DNA from: Duganella radicis | Lineage (GTDB): Bacteria > Pseudomonadota > Gammaproteobacteria > Burkholderiales > Burkholderiaceae_D | Assembly: GCF_009720825.1 (NCBI RefSeq) | Contig: NZ_WNKY01000016.1 | Coordinates: forward strand, 60,517 to 124,516 | Length of the DNA: 64,000 bases | Reading direction: 5' to 3' | Shown: piece after piece, positions 34,318-41,899 of the stretch | How positions within the stretch are numbered: position 1 is the first letter of the stretch | How the letters are laid out: the number at the start of each line of letters is the position of its first letter | Notes under the pieces: model-generated | Seen by the model: the letters and a program-made list of their open reading frames with translations, nothing else | Told to the model about the DNA's origin: nothing | Database searches by the model: none | Made by a program: the position numbers and the translations under genes

Positions 34318-35618
34318 TTCAGACACGCCGGGGTAATTTTTTTCTCGGCCGCGTAGGCTGCGGAGCTTTCCTCCAGCAGCTTGCGGGTCAGCGCCTTGTC
34401 GCCGACAATCCAATTGGGCGTGATGGCGTTCCACTTCTTGCCATCCCATTGCTGCACCTTCACCGCGCCCGAGCCCTCATGATCGTCGCAGCTGGTCTTC
34501 ACCGATGGCAGCATGCCGAAGGCGCCGACGGCTTTCAGCCTGGCGTCGTCCACATTCAGATTCTCCAGGCCCCAGCGCAGCTGCTCGCCGGTCACGCGCT
34601 TGCCCTTGCCGAACTTTTCCTGCGCGGCGCGAATCGCCTCCACCCACAGAATGCCCGCGCTGACGCCGCGCATGTGATACACACTGCCGATGCGCGCTGC
34701 ATCGGCCAGATTGCCCTTGCCATTGGCGTAGAGTTTCTTGCGGATCTCATCCAGCACCGGATAATTGCCCGGCGTGTTGAAGGTCATCGCGCTGTAGCCC
34801 TTGGCCGCATCGCCCGTCGGTACGGTATCTTCTTCCGAACCGGCCCACCACACGCCGAGGATTTTCTCGCGTGGAAAGCCGTTGCGCTGCGCGGTCTTGA
34901 TGGCGACCGCATTCATCGAGCCCCATCCCCACAGGATCACATGGTCAGGACGCGCCTGACGGATTTGCAGCCACTGCGACTGCTGCTCGCTGCCCGGTGG
35001 CGTGACAGGAATCTTGATCAGCTCAAAGCCATGCTGCTTGCTCAACGCCTCCAACACTGGCAAGGGTTCCTTGCCGAACGCCGAGTCGTGGTACAGGTGG
35101 ACGATCTTCTTGCCTTTCAGCTTATCGACACCGCCTTCCTTGTCGCCGAGGTACTTGATCATGGCTGCGGCCTGATTCCAGTAGCTGGTGATCAGCGGGA
35201 AGACGTAGGGGAAGACCTTGCCGTTGGCGGCGTCCGAACGGCCGTAGCCGATCATCGTCATCGGAATCTTGTCCACCGCCAGCCGGTCAAGAATGCCGTA
35301 AGCGACGCCGGTGGACAAAGGCTCGACCAGCGTGGCGCCGCCGTTCCTGGTTTTCAAACGCTCGTAGCACTCCACGCCGCGCGATGGGTTGTATTCCGTC
35401 TCGCACTCTTCCCACGAAATCTTCACGCCATTCACGCCGCCCGACAGATTCACCAGATTGAAGTAGTCGATGATGCCGCCATAAAAACCGGAACCACCCG
35501 CCGCATAAGGGCCCACGCGATACGAGGGCAGGGCGATGTACTGTTCCGCAGGCTGCGCCAGGGCAGCGCCGCTGGCGGCCAGCGTGAGTCCGGCGATGAT
35601 GGATGCAAAGCGTTTCAT
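34314..35618 (-). CDS. ABC transporter substrate-binding protein (branched-chain amino acid type)
   Basis: 434 residues. The signal peptide MKRFASIIAGLTLAASGAAL is cleaved near ALAQ. The periplasmic-binding type I fold is recognisable in PYAAGGSGFYGGIIDYFNLV, GGVNGVKISWEECETEYNPS and GKKIVHLYHDSAFGKEPLPV. Its size is larger than LivJ, as in the aromatic/organic-acid branch. GAGGAGACAC precedes the ATG. Located between livM and livF, it determines the transporter's substrate, which cannot be read from sequence alone. Confidence 0.92.
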   Translation of the reverse strand: MKRFASIIAGLTLAASGAALAQPAEQYIALPSYRVGPYAAGGSGFYGGIIDYFNLVNLSGGVNGVKISWEECETEYNPSRGVECYERLKTRNGGATLVEPLSTGVAYGILDRLAVDKIPMTMIGYGRSDAANGKVFPYVFPLITSYWNQAAAMIKYLGDKEGGVDKLKGKKIVHLYHDSAFGKEPLPVLEALSKQHGFELIKIPVTPPGSEQQSQWLQIRQARPDHVILWGWGSMNAVAIKTAQRNGFPREKILGVWWAGSEEDTVPTGDAAKGYSAMTFNTPGNYPVLDEIRKKLYANGKGNLADAARIGSVYHMRGVSAGILWVEAIRAAQEKFGKGKRVTGEQLRWGLENLNVDDARLKAVGAFGMLPSVKTSCDDHEGSGAVKVQQWDGKKWNAITPNWIVGDKALTRKLLEESSAAYAAEKKITPACLK

Positions 35619-35637
35619 ATGTGTCTCCTCTGATTTT

Positions 35638-36696
35638 TTAATGGGGGAACGGCCACAAACGCAACTTCTCTTTACCAATTTGCCACAAGCGCGCCAGGCC
35701 GTGAGGCTCGACGATCAGGAAAAATATAATCAGCGCGCCAAACGCCATCAATTCGAGATTGGACGCAACGCTGGTCGGCAGCGCAAGGCTGTGCGCCACC
35801 ACGTTCAGCAGCACCGGCAGCAGCACGATGAAGGCCGCGCCGAGGAAGGAACCCAGCACTGAGCCGACCCCGCCGATGATGATCATGAACAGGATGCGGA
35901 ACGACAGATCGAGGTTGTATGCTTCCGGCTCCACCGTGCCGAGATAGGCATACGCATACAGCGCACCGGCCACGCCGCAGTAAAAGGAGCTGACCGCAAA
36001 TGCCAGCAGCTTGGTGCGCATCAGGCGGAAGCCGATCACTTCGGCCGCCACGTCCATGTCGCGCACCGCCATCCACGAGCGGCCGACGTTGGAGCGGATC
36101 ATATTCTTGGCCAGCAGCGCCATCACCGCCACCACGGCCAGCACCAGCAGGTATTTGCGGTCCGGCGTATCGAAGGCATAGCCGAGAATGACGATCGGCT
36201 GCGCGGTGATCACGCCGGAAGCGCTGTAGTTGGTCAGGTAAGGAATCTTGGTCAGGCACCACACCACGAAAAACTGTGTCGCCAGCGTGGCGGCGGCAAG
36301 GTAGAAACCGCGTATGCGCAGCGACGGCAGGCCGAACGCAATGCCGACCAGCGCCGCGCTCAAGCCGCCCAGTACAAACCCCAGCAGCACCGGCAAGCCG
36401 GGAATACGCAGGATGAAGTTATACGATGCGAACGCGCCCACCGCCATGAAGGCGGCCGTGCCGAGCGACAGCTGGCCGGCATAGCCGGTCAGGATGTTCA
36501 AGCCTATCGCGGCCAGTGAAAAAATCAGGAACGGAATCAGGATGGCGGACAGCGCGTACGGCGATGCGAGCAGCGGCACGGCCAGTACCGCGACGGCCAG
36601 CAGCACCAGCAGCGCAAGGCGGTCCTGCAAAATCGGGAAAATCTGGCCGTCGGCCTGATAGCTGGTTTTGAATTGTCCTGCTTCGCGGTAGAACAT
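35638..36696 (-). CDS. livM: Branched-chain-type ABC transporter permease (LivM-like)
   Basis: 352 residues, about ten membrane helices. GLNILTGYAGQLSLGTAAFM is the LivM signature, GLPSLRIRGFYLAAATLATQ and RSWMAVRDMDVAAEVIGFRL the coupling region, and IIGGVGSVLGSFLGAAFIVL the second signature. It starts 3 bases after livH. With LivH it forms the inner-membrane channel. Confidence 0.95.
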   Translation of the reverse strand: MFYREAGQFKTSYQADGQIFPILQDRLALLVLLAVAVLAVPLLASPYALSAILIPFLIFSLAAIGLNILTGYAGQLSLGTAAFMAVGAFASYNFILRIPGLPVLLGFVLGGLSAALVGIAFGLPSLRIRGFYLAAATLATQFFVVWCLTKIPYLTNYSASGVITAQPIVILGYAFDTPDRKYLLVLAVVAVMALLAKNMIRSNVGRSWMAVRDMDVAAEVIGFRLMRTKLLAFAVSSFYCGVAGALYAYAYLGTVEPEAYNLDLSFRILFMIIIGGVGSVLGSFLGAAFIVLLPVLLNVVAHSLALPTSVASNLELMAFGALIIFFLIVEPHGLARLWQIGKEKLRLWPFPH

Positions 36697-36699
36697 GGC

Positions 36700-37602
36700 T
36701 CAGATTCTCCGGATGATTTTTTCGCCGAACAGCCCTTCCGGCCGCACCAGCAGGAACAACAGCGCCAGCACGTAAGGGAACCAGCCCTCGATGCCGCCGC
36801 CCACGATGGGGCCAATGTACACCTCGGCCATTTTTTCGGACGCGCCGATAATCAGCCCGCCCACAATCGCGCCCGGCATGGAGGTGAAGCCGCCCAGGAT
36901 CAGCACCGGCAGCGCCTTCAGCGCCACGAAGGTCAGCGCGAACTGCACGCCATTGCGCGCGCCCCACAACATGCCGGCCACCAGCGCCACCATGCCGGCC
37001 ACCGCCCACAGCACGGCCCAGATGCGTTGCAGCGGGATGCCGACCGCCAGCGCGGCCTGATGGTCGTCCGCCACGGCGCGCAGGGCGCGGCCTACCTTGG
37101 TCTTGGAGAACAGCAGGGCCAGCGACGTCACCAGCAGCCCGCACACCAGCGCCGCCATGATGTCGAATTGCGAGACGAGGATGTTGTAGTTGTCCATCAG
37201 GTACTGCGATGGCACGTCTTCAATCGGCAGCTCCAGCTTGCGCACCTGCGCGCCGAACGCCAGTTGCGCCAGTCCTTCAATGAAGAAGGCCAGGCCGATG
37301 GTCGCCATGAACAGCGATATCTCCGGCTGGTTCACCAACGGCCGCAGCACCACGCGCTCGATCGACAGGCCAAGCAAAATCATCACCGCCACTGTGATTG
37401 GCAGCGCGATCCACAGCGACACGCCCAGCTTGTCCATCACGCCGACGCAGGTCAGCGCGGCGAAGTACACCATCGCGCCCTGCGCAAAATTGAACACGCC
37501 GGAGGCTTTGTAGATCAGCACAAAGCCAATCGCCACCAGCGCATACATCACGCCGGACAGCAGGCCGCCGATCAGCACTTCGAAGAAGAAGTTAATGTTC
37601 AC
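36700..37602 (-). CDS. livH: Branched-chain-type ABC transporter permease (LivH-like)
   Basis: 300 residues, about eight membrane helices; signatures include VLIGGLLSGVMYALVAIGFV, LIYKASGVFNFAQGAMVYFA and LILGGFTSMPGAIVGGLIIG. I chose GTG 37602 because GGAG lies 7 bases upstream and the protein then begins MNINFFFEV, as homologues do; a longer frame would start at TTG 37614. It overlaps livG by 11 bases, so translation is coupled. Confidence 0.94.
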   Translation of the reverse strand: MNINFFFEVLIGGLLSGVMYALVAIGFVLIYKASGVFNFAQGAMVYFAALTCVGVMDKLGVSLWIALPITVAVMILLGLSIERVVLRPLVNQPEISLFMATIGLAFFIEGLAQLAFGAQVRKLELPIEDVPSQYLMDNYNILVSQFDIMAALVCGLLVTSLALLFSKTKVGRALRAVADDHQAALAVGIPLQRIWAVLWAVAGMVALVAGMLWGARNGVQFALTFVALKALPVLILGGFTSMPGAIVGGLIIGASEKMAEVYIGPIVGGGIEGWFPYVLALLFLLVRPEGLFGEKIIRRI

Positions 37603-38434
37603 TGCCCACTCCAAGGTAAGCGTTGATCACGTCCTGATTGCTGCGCACCTCGTCCGGTGTGCCGTCGCCGATTTTTTTGCCGTAGTCCAGCACCACCACG
37701 CGGTCGGAGATATCCATCACTACGCCCATGTCATGCTCGATCAGCACAATGGTGGTGCCGAATTGGTCGTTCACATCGAGGATGAAGCGGCACATGTCCT
37801 GCTTTTCTTCGACATTCATGCCGGCCATGGGTTCATCGAGCAGCAGGATTTCCGGCTCGGCAGCCAGCGCGCGGCCCAGCTCCACACGCTTTTGCAGGCC
37901 GTAGGGCAGGCGGCCGACCGGTGTTTTGCGGATGGCTTGTATCTCTAAAAAGTCGATGATCTCCTCGGCCTTGATGCGGTGGGCGATCTCCTCGCGCCGC
38001 GCCGGGCCCCAGTACAGGGCTTGCATCAGGAAGTTGGATTTCATCTTGAGATTACGGCCGGTCATGATGTTGTCCAGCACCGTCATGCCCTTGAACAGGG
38101 CGATGTTCTGGAAGGTGCGGGCAATGCCGGATTTGGCGGCGGCGTAGCAATCCATATTCTTGCGCACCTCGCCGCGATACACGATCTGGCCTTGTTGTGG
38201 GCGGTACACGCCGTTGATTACATTGAGCATGGAGCTTTTGCCGGCACCATTGGGGCCGATGATGGCGCGGATTTCGTGCTGGCGCACGTCGAAGGAAATA
38301 TCGGTCAGCGCCTTCACGCCGCCAAAGGACAGCGAGATGTTTTTCAGGTCGAGGATCACCGGCCCGGTCTCGCGCCGGCCCACGCCGAAGTGGGCTTCTG
38401 GTTCGTTCATCTGCATATGCGCCTCCGCCGTCAT
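37592..38434 (-). CDS. livG: Branched-chain-type ABC transporter ATPase (LivG-like)
   Basis: 280 residues. Walker A GPNGAGKSS, a GIARTFQNIALFKGMTVLDN Q-loop region, signature PYGLQKRVELGRALA, Walker B EILLLDEPMAGMN. LivG-specific helical insert around MTGRNLKMKSNFLMQALYWG. The start overlaps the acyl-CoA synthetase stop (ATGA). Works with LivF on the cytoplasmic face. Confidence 0.94.
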   Translation of the reverse strand: MTAEAHMQMNEPEAHFGVGRRETGPVILDLKNISLSFGGVKALTDISFDVRQHEIRAIIGPNGAGKSSMLNVINGVYRPQQGQIVYRGEVRKNMDCYAAAKSGIARTFQNIALFKGMTVLDNIMTGRNLKMKSNFLMQALYWGPARREEIAHRIKAEEIIDFLEIQAIRKTPVGRLPYGLQKRVELGRALAAEPEILLLDEPMAGMNVEEKQDMCRFILDVNDQFGTTIVLIEHDMGVVMDISDRVVVLDYGKKIGDGTPDEVRSNQDVINAYLGVGSEH

Positions 38435-40374
38435 GCCGCTGCCTGTACGGCAGGGTAGGTCTTGCAGTTTTCGATCTTCAGGTCCGCCGCGACCACGCCG
38501 CTGCGGCCATCTTCAAACTTCACCAGTGTTTCGATGTATTGCGAAGTCTTGCCATCGTAGAGCGCGGAAATCAGCACCGCGTATTTCTCGGCGATGAATT
38601 TGCGGCGCACTTTGCGGGTGCGGGTCAGCTCATCGTCGTCGGGATCGAGTTCCTTGTGCAGCACCAGATAGCGGTGGATTTGCGTGTCGCTCATGCCCGC
38701 CTCGGCCGCCAGGTCGGCGTTGACCTGCTCGATGCAGTCGCGCACCAGGCCATACACGGCGGGATGCGCAGCCAGATCGGTGTAGCCTGAATAAGCGATG
38801 CTGCGCCGCTCGGCCCAGTTGCCCACTGCTTCCATGTCAATGTTAATGAAAGCGCACACCTCATCACGCTGGTGGCCGAATACCACCGCTTCTTTGATGA
38901 AGGGGAAGAACTTGAGTTTGTTCTCCACGTAGTTGGGCGCAAACATGGCGCCGCTGTTCATGCGGCCGACGTCGGCGGCGCGGTCGATGATTTTCAGGTG
39001 GCCTTCGTGATCGAACAGGCCGGCGTCGCCGGTGTGGAAGTAGCCTTGGGCGTCGATCGCTTCGGCGGTGGCGTCCGGGCGCTTGTAATAACAGTCCATC
39101 AATGTGGGCGACTTCACCAGAACTTCACCGTTCTCCGCCAGCTTGACCTCCACGCCGGGCGCCGGCAGGCCGACGCTGTCGAACTTGATCTGACCATCCG
39201 GTTGCAGGCAGATGTAGGCGCAGGTTTCGGTCGATCCGTAGAATTGCTTCAAATTGACGCCAATTGAGCGGTAGAAGCGGAACAAATCGGGGCCGATGGC
39301 GGCACCGGCCGTGTAGGCGACGCGGATGCGCGACATGCCCAGCACGTTTTTCAACGGCCCGTAGACCAGTGCCCGGCCGATGGCGTAACGTAGGCGGTCG
39401 GCCAGCGGCACCGGCTTGTTGTCTAAAATTTGAGCACCGCAGCGGCGCGCCACACCCATAAAATAGTGGAACATGCGGCGCTTGATGGCGCCGGCATCCT
39501 CCATCCGTATCATCACTGTGGTCAGCATGTTTTCAAACACACGCGGTGGGGCGAAGTAATAGGTCGGGCCGATTTCGCGCATGTCGGTCATCACGGTTTC
39601 GCCGGATTCCGGGCAGTTGACGGTGAAGCCGGCCGTCATGGCCTGGGCGAATGAGAACAGACAGTCGCCCACCCAGGCCATCGGCAAGTAGGACAGGATG
39701 TCCTCCTCGTCGGTGAGTTTTTCAAAGCCGACACCGCCGTCGCCGGCTGCCAGCAGGGCGGCGTGGGTCTGGCACACGCCCTTGGGCTTGCCGGTGGTGC
39801 CGGAGGTGTACAGGATGATGGCGTTGTCGCCGCCCCGGCCTTCGGCCACCTGCGCCTCGAAGAAGCCGGGATGGGACTGGTCCCAGGCGCGCCCCATGTC
39901 CTGCAACCTGGCGAAGGACAGCAGGCTGGATTGGCGGTAGTGACGCATGCCGCGTTCATCATCGTAGGCGATGTGGCGGATGTGCGGATACAACGTTTGC
40001 AATTCTAATAACTTGTCGACTTGTTCCTGGTCTTCGACAATGGCGTAATGGATTTCGGCGTTTTCCAGCACGTAGGCCATGTCGGCGGCGGGGGCGTCCT
40101 GATACAGCGGCACCGGCACGCCGCCCAGGCATTGGGCGGCCAGCATGGACCAGTACAGGCGCGGACGGTTGTCGCCGATGATGGCCAGGTTCATGCCGCG
40201 CTCGAAGCCGAGCGCGGCCAGACCGCAGGCGAGGGCGCGCACTTCGTCGTTGACCTGGGCCCAGTTCCAGCTTTGCCAGATGCCCAGATACTTTTCACGA
40301 AACGCGGGTTTCCCCGGCCTGACCTGGCCGTGCGCGAGCAAGCGGCGAGGAAAAGTCTCGAATTCAGTTTGCAC
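38431..40374 (-). CDS. AMP-dependent long-chain-type acyl-CoA synthetase, first gene of Liv operon
   Basis: 647 residues. The phosphate loop YTSGTTGKPKGV, FYGSTETCAYICLQPDG (A5), YFHTGDAGLFDHEGHLKI with the ribose-binding Asp, and a C-terminal lid identify an adenylate-forming CoA ligase of the FadD/AcsM-like large type. GTG 40374 was chosen because GGAGA lies 8 bases upstream; no ATG fits. It is the first gene of the operon and overlaps livG (ATGA). It probably traps the imported acid as a CoA ester. Substrate unknown. Confidence 0.92.
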   Translation of the reverse strand: MQTEFETFPRRLLAHGQVRPGKPAFREKYLGIWQSWNWAQVNDEVRALACGLAALGFERGMNLAIIGDNRPRLYWSMLAAQCLGGVPVPLYQDAPAADMAYVLENAEIHYAIVEDQEQVDKLLELQTLYPHIRHIAYDDERGMRHYRQSSLLSFARLQDMGRAWDQSHPGFFEAQVAEGRGGDNAIILYTSGTTGKPKGVCQTHAALLAAGDGGVGFEKLTDEEDILSYLPMAWVGDCLFSFAQAMTAGFTVNCPESGETVMTDMREIGPTYYFAPPRVFENMLTTVMIRMEDAGAIKRRMFHYFMGVARRCGAQILDNKPVPLADRLRYAIGRALVYGPLKNVLGMSRIRVAYTAGAAIGPDLFRFYRSIGVNLKQFYGSTETCAYICLQPDGQIKFDSVGLPAPGVEVKLAENGEVLVKSPTLMDCYYKRPDATAEAIDAQGYFHTGDAGLFDHEGHLKIIDRAADVGRMNSGAMFAPNYVENKLKFFPFIKEAVVFGHQRDEVCAFINIDMEAVGNWAERRSIAYSGYTDLAAHPAVYGLVRDCIEQVNADLAAEAGMSDTQIHRYLVLHKELDPDDDELTRTRKVRRKFIAEKYAVLISALYDGKTSQYIETLVKFEDGRSGVVAADLKIENCKTYPAVQAAA

Positions 40375-40409
40375 CAGTGTCTCCTGTTGCCGATTCTTTT
40401 TGTGTGATG

Positions 40410-40453
40410 ATATTAGCGTGCCGCGAGAAGGCAGGTTGTCTTTTCGACGACAA
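40410..40453 (-). promoter_or_regulatory. Predicted promoter and Crp/Fnr-type dyad of the synthetase-Liv operon
   Basis: On the minus strand a -10-like TAATAT lies at 40415-40410 with no recognisable -35. The dyad TTGTC-N8-GACAA (40436-40453) is centred about 41 bases upstream of the start predicted from that -10, the classic position for a class II Crp/Fnr activator. The divergent gene encodes such a regulator. The dyad and -10 are seen; the activation model is inferred. Confidence 0.5.
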
Positions 40454-40485
40454 TTCCCCGACTTTTCTATGATGCGTTGCAAAAA

Positions 40486-41175
40486 ATGTCTGATCGAAAC
40501 CAAGTTACTTTGAAGGAAGCATTGCGTTCGGCGATCTGGGCGAAAGACCTGACGCCGGAACAAATGGCGCGCGTCGAGGCCGATACCTTTGAAACTTTTG
40601 TTCCGAAAGGCGGTTTTGTTTGCCGCAAAGGGGAAATGGTGGAGAATTGGCTGGGCATTATCGATGGCATGGTGAAGATGAATAATTTCTCCTCCGACGG
40701 TAAAAGCGTGACGTTTACCGGTGTGCCGCCGGGTGGCTGGTTTGGCGAGGGAACGGTATTAAAAAACGAGGTTTTAAAATACGACGCCATGGCTTTACGC
40801 GACAGCCGGATTGCGCGCATGCCGGCCGCCACGTTTATGTGGCTGCTCGACACTAGTCTGCCTTTTACGCGGTTTTTGCTGATGCAGCTGAATGAACGCC
40901 TAGGGCAGTTTATCGGGATGGTGGAGAATGACCGGCTATTAAACCCGGACACGCGGGTGGCGCGTTGCCTGGCTTCGATGTTTCATTCACATTTATATCC
41001 GGGGCTGGAGAAAATCGTGCACATCTCACAGGAAGAACTTGGATTAATATCGGGCGCCTCGCGCCAGCGCGCCAATCAGGCTTTGCAGCTTTTGGAAAAG
41101 CAGGGCTTGTTGAGCCTCGATTACGGCGGCATCCGCATTCTGGACCTGGAAGGATTACGTCGCTACCAAGCATGA
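40486..41175 (+). CDS. Crp/Fnr-family transcriptional regulator
   Basis: 229 residues. An N-terminal cyclic-nucleotide-type beta barrel (FETFVPKGGFVCRKGEMVEN, GVPPGGWFGEGTVLKNEVLK), a dimer helix and a C-terminal winged helix (HISQEELGLISGASRQRANQ ALQLLEKQGLL) are clear. The barrel lacks the cAMP-binding Arg-Ser pair and there is no Fnr-type N-terminal Cys cluster, so the effector differs from both. ATG 40486 has a poor ribosome site. Divergent from the synthetase-Liv operon by 111 bases and its likely activator. Confidence 0.92.
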   Translation: MSDRNQVTLKEALRSAIWAKDLTPEQMARVEADTFETFVPKGGFVCRKGEMVENWLGIIDGMVKMNNFSSDGKSVTFTGVPPGGWFGEGTVLKNEVLKYDAMALRDSRIARMPAATFMWLLDTSLPFTRFLLMQLNERLGQFIGMVENDRLLNPDTRVARCLASMFHSHLYPGLEKIVHISQEELGLISGASRQRANQALQLLEKQGLLSLDYGGIRILDLEGLRRYQA

Positions 41176-41235
41176 AGGCTTTTTTGCCCCTTGTTTATGC
41201 CAATAATTGGCACGAATTTGCCAAAATCCAGCGCG

Positions 41236-41496
41236 CTAAGCCGCGTTACGCTGCCTTTCGAGCCAGCGATCATGCAGCGCCTGCAAATTATTCCAACTCT
41301 GCACGGAGCCGCCCAAGGCATTGGAAAAGCGTTCCGCCATCGCCGGCGTAATTTTGCTGCGGCCATTTAAAATCCGATATAGCGTCGAGGGTGCTATCCC
41401 CATTAGTTCGGCGCAGCTTCGGGCGCTGAGATTTAATGGTTTCAAATAAACCTCAATAATAAATTCTCCCGGCGTGGGAGGGTTATACATTTCCAT
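41236..41496 (-). CDS. higA: HigA-family antitoxin
   Basis: 86 residues. NPPTPGEFIIEVYLKPLNLS, ARSCAELMGIAPSTLYRILN and GRSKITPAMAERFSNALG make up the HigA/XRE helix-turn-helix. It neutralises the upstream-encoded HigB and represses the operon. ATG 41496 overlaps the higB stop (TGATG). Toxin-first order is standard for higBA. A short spacer separates it from the convergent Crp-type gene. Confidence 0.95.
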   Translation of the reverse strand: MEMYNPPTPGEFIIEVYLKPLNLSARSCAELMGIAPSTLYRILNGRSKITPAMAERFSNALGGSVQSWNNLQALHDRWLERQRNAA

Positions 41497-41774
41497 CAGT
41501 GATAATCCTCGTAGTCAATAAGATAGGCGTTACCGTGATAAAATTCGAACGTTAGACGCCAATTAGCATTGACGCTGACTGCGCAGCGTGAACTGGCAAA
41601 GCCCTTGAGTAAATGAAAGTCATAACCGGGTTTGTTCATATCCTCGGCTGTGTTTGCAATATCCAATGCTGCCAATAAAAATCTTAGGCGGGCGGCGTGA
41701 TGAGGCTGTATTCCTGCCAGGCTGCCGGTCTCATAAAACTTGCGCAATCCCTTGTGTCGGAATGAGACGATCAT
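41496..41774 (-). CDS. higB: HigB/RelE-type toxin (mRNA interferase)
   Basis: 92 residues. MIVSFRHKGLRKFYETG, LDIANTAEDMNKPGYDFHLL, AVSVNANWRLTFEF and DYEDYH match HigB of the RelE fold, which cleaves mRNA on the ribosome. The ATG at 41774 is preferred over a TTG six bases upstream. It heads the higBA operon; a dyad lies 19-33 bases upstream. Confidence 0.94.
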   Translation of the reverse strand: MIVSFRHKGLRKFYETGSLAGIQPHHAARLRFLLAALDIANTAEDMNKPGYDFHLLKGFASSRCAVSVNANWRLTFEFYHGNAYLIDYEDYH

Positions 41775-41792
41775 GATCAATATAGTCCCGCG

Positions 41793-41807
41793 TTGTTAAC
41801 ACAACAA
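41793..41807. promoter_or_regulatory. Candidate HigA operator
   Basis: TTGTT-AACAC-AACAA is an inverted repeat containing the perfect core TGTTAACA, located 19 bases before the higB start on the promoter side. Antitoxins of this family autoregulate at such dyads. It lies between higB and the divergent aminopeptidase gene, so it could also touch that promoter. Confidence 0.5.
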
Positions 41808-41899
41808 GCTGGACCATTGAATCATTTCGCGTGCACAGCCATTTAGCGGCGGATCAAGTAATCGGGGTATCATGGAGGCAAGCTATTTTGAAATTTCTT

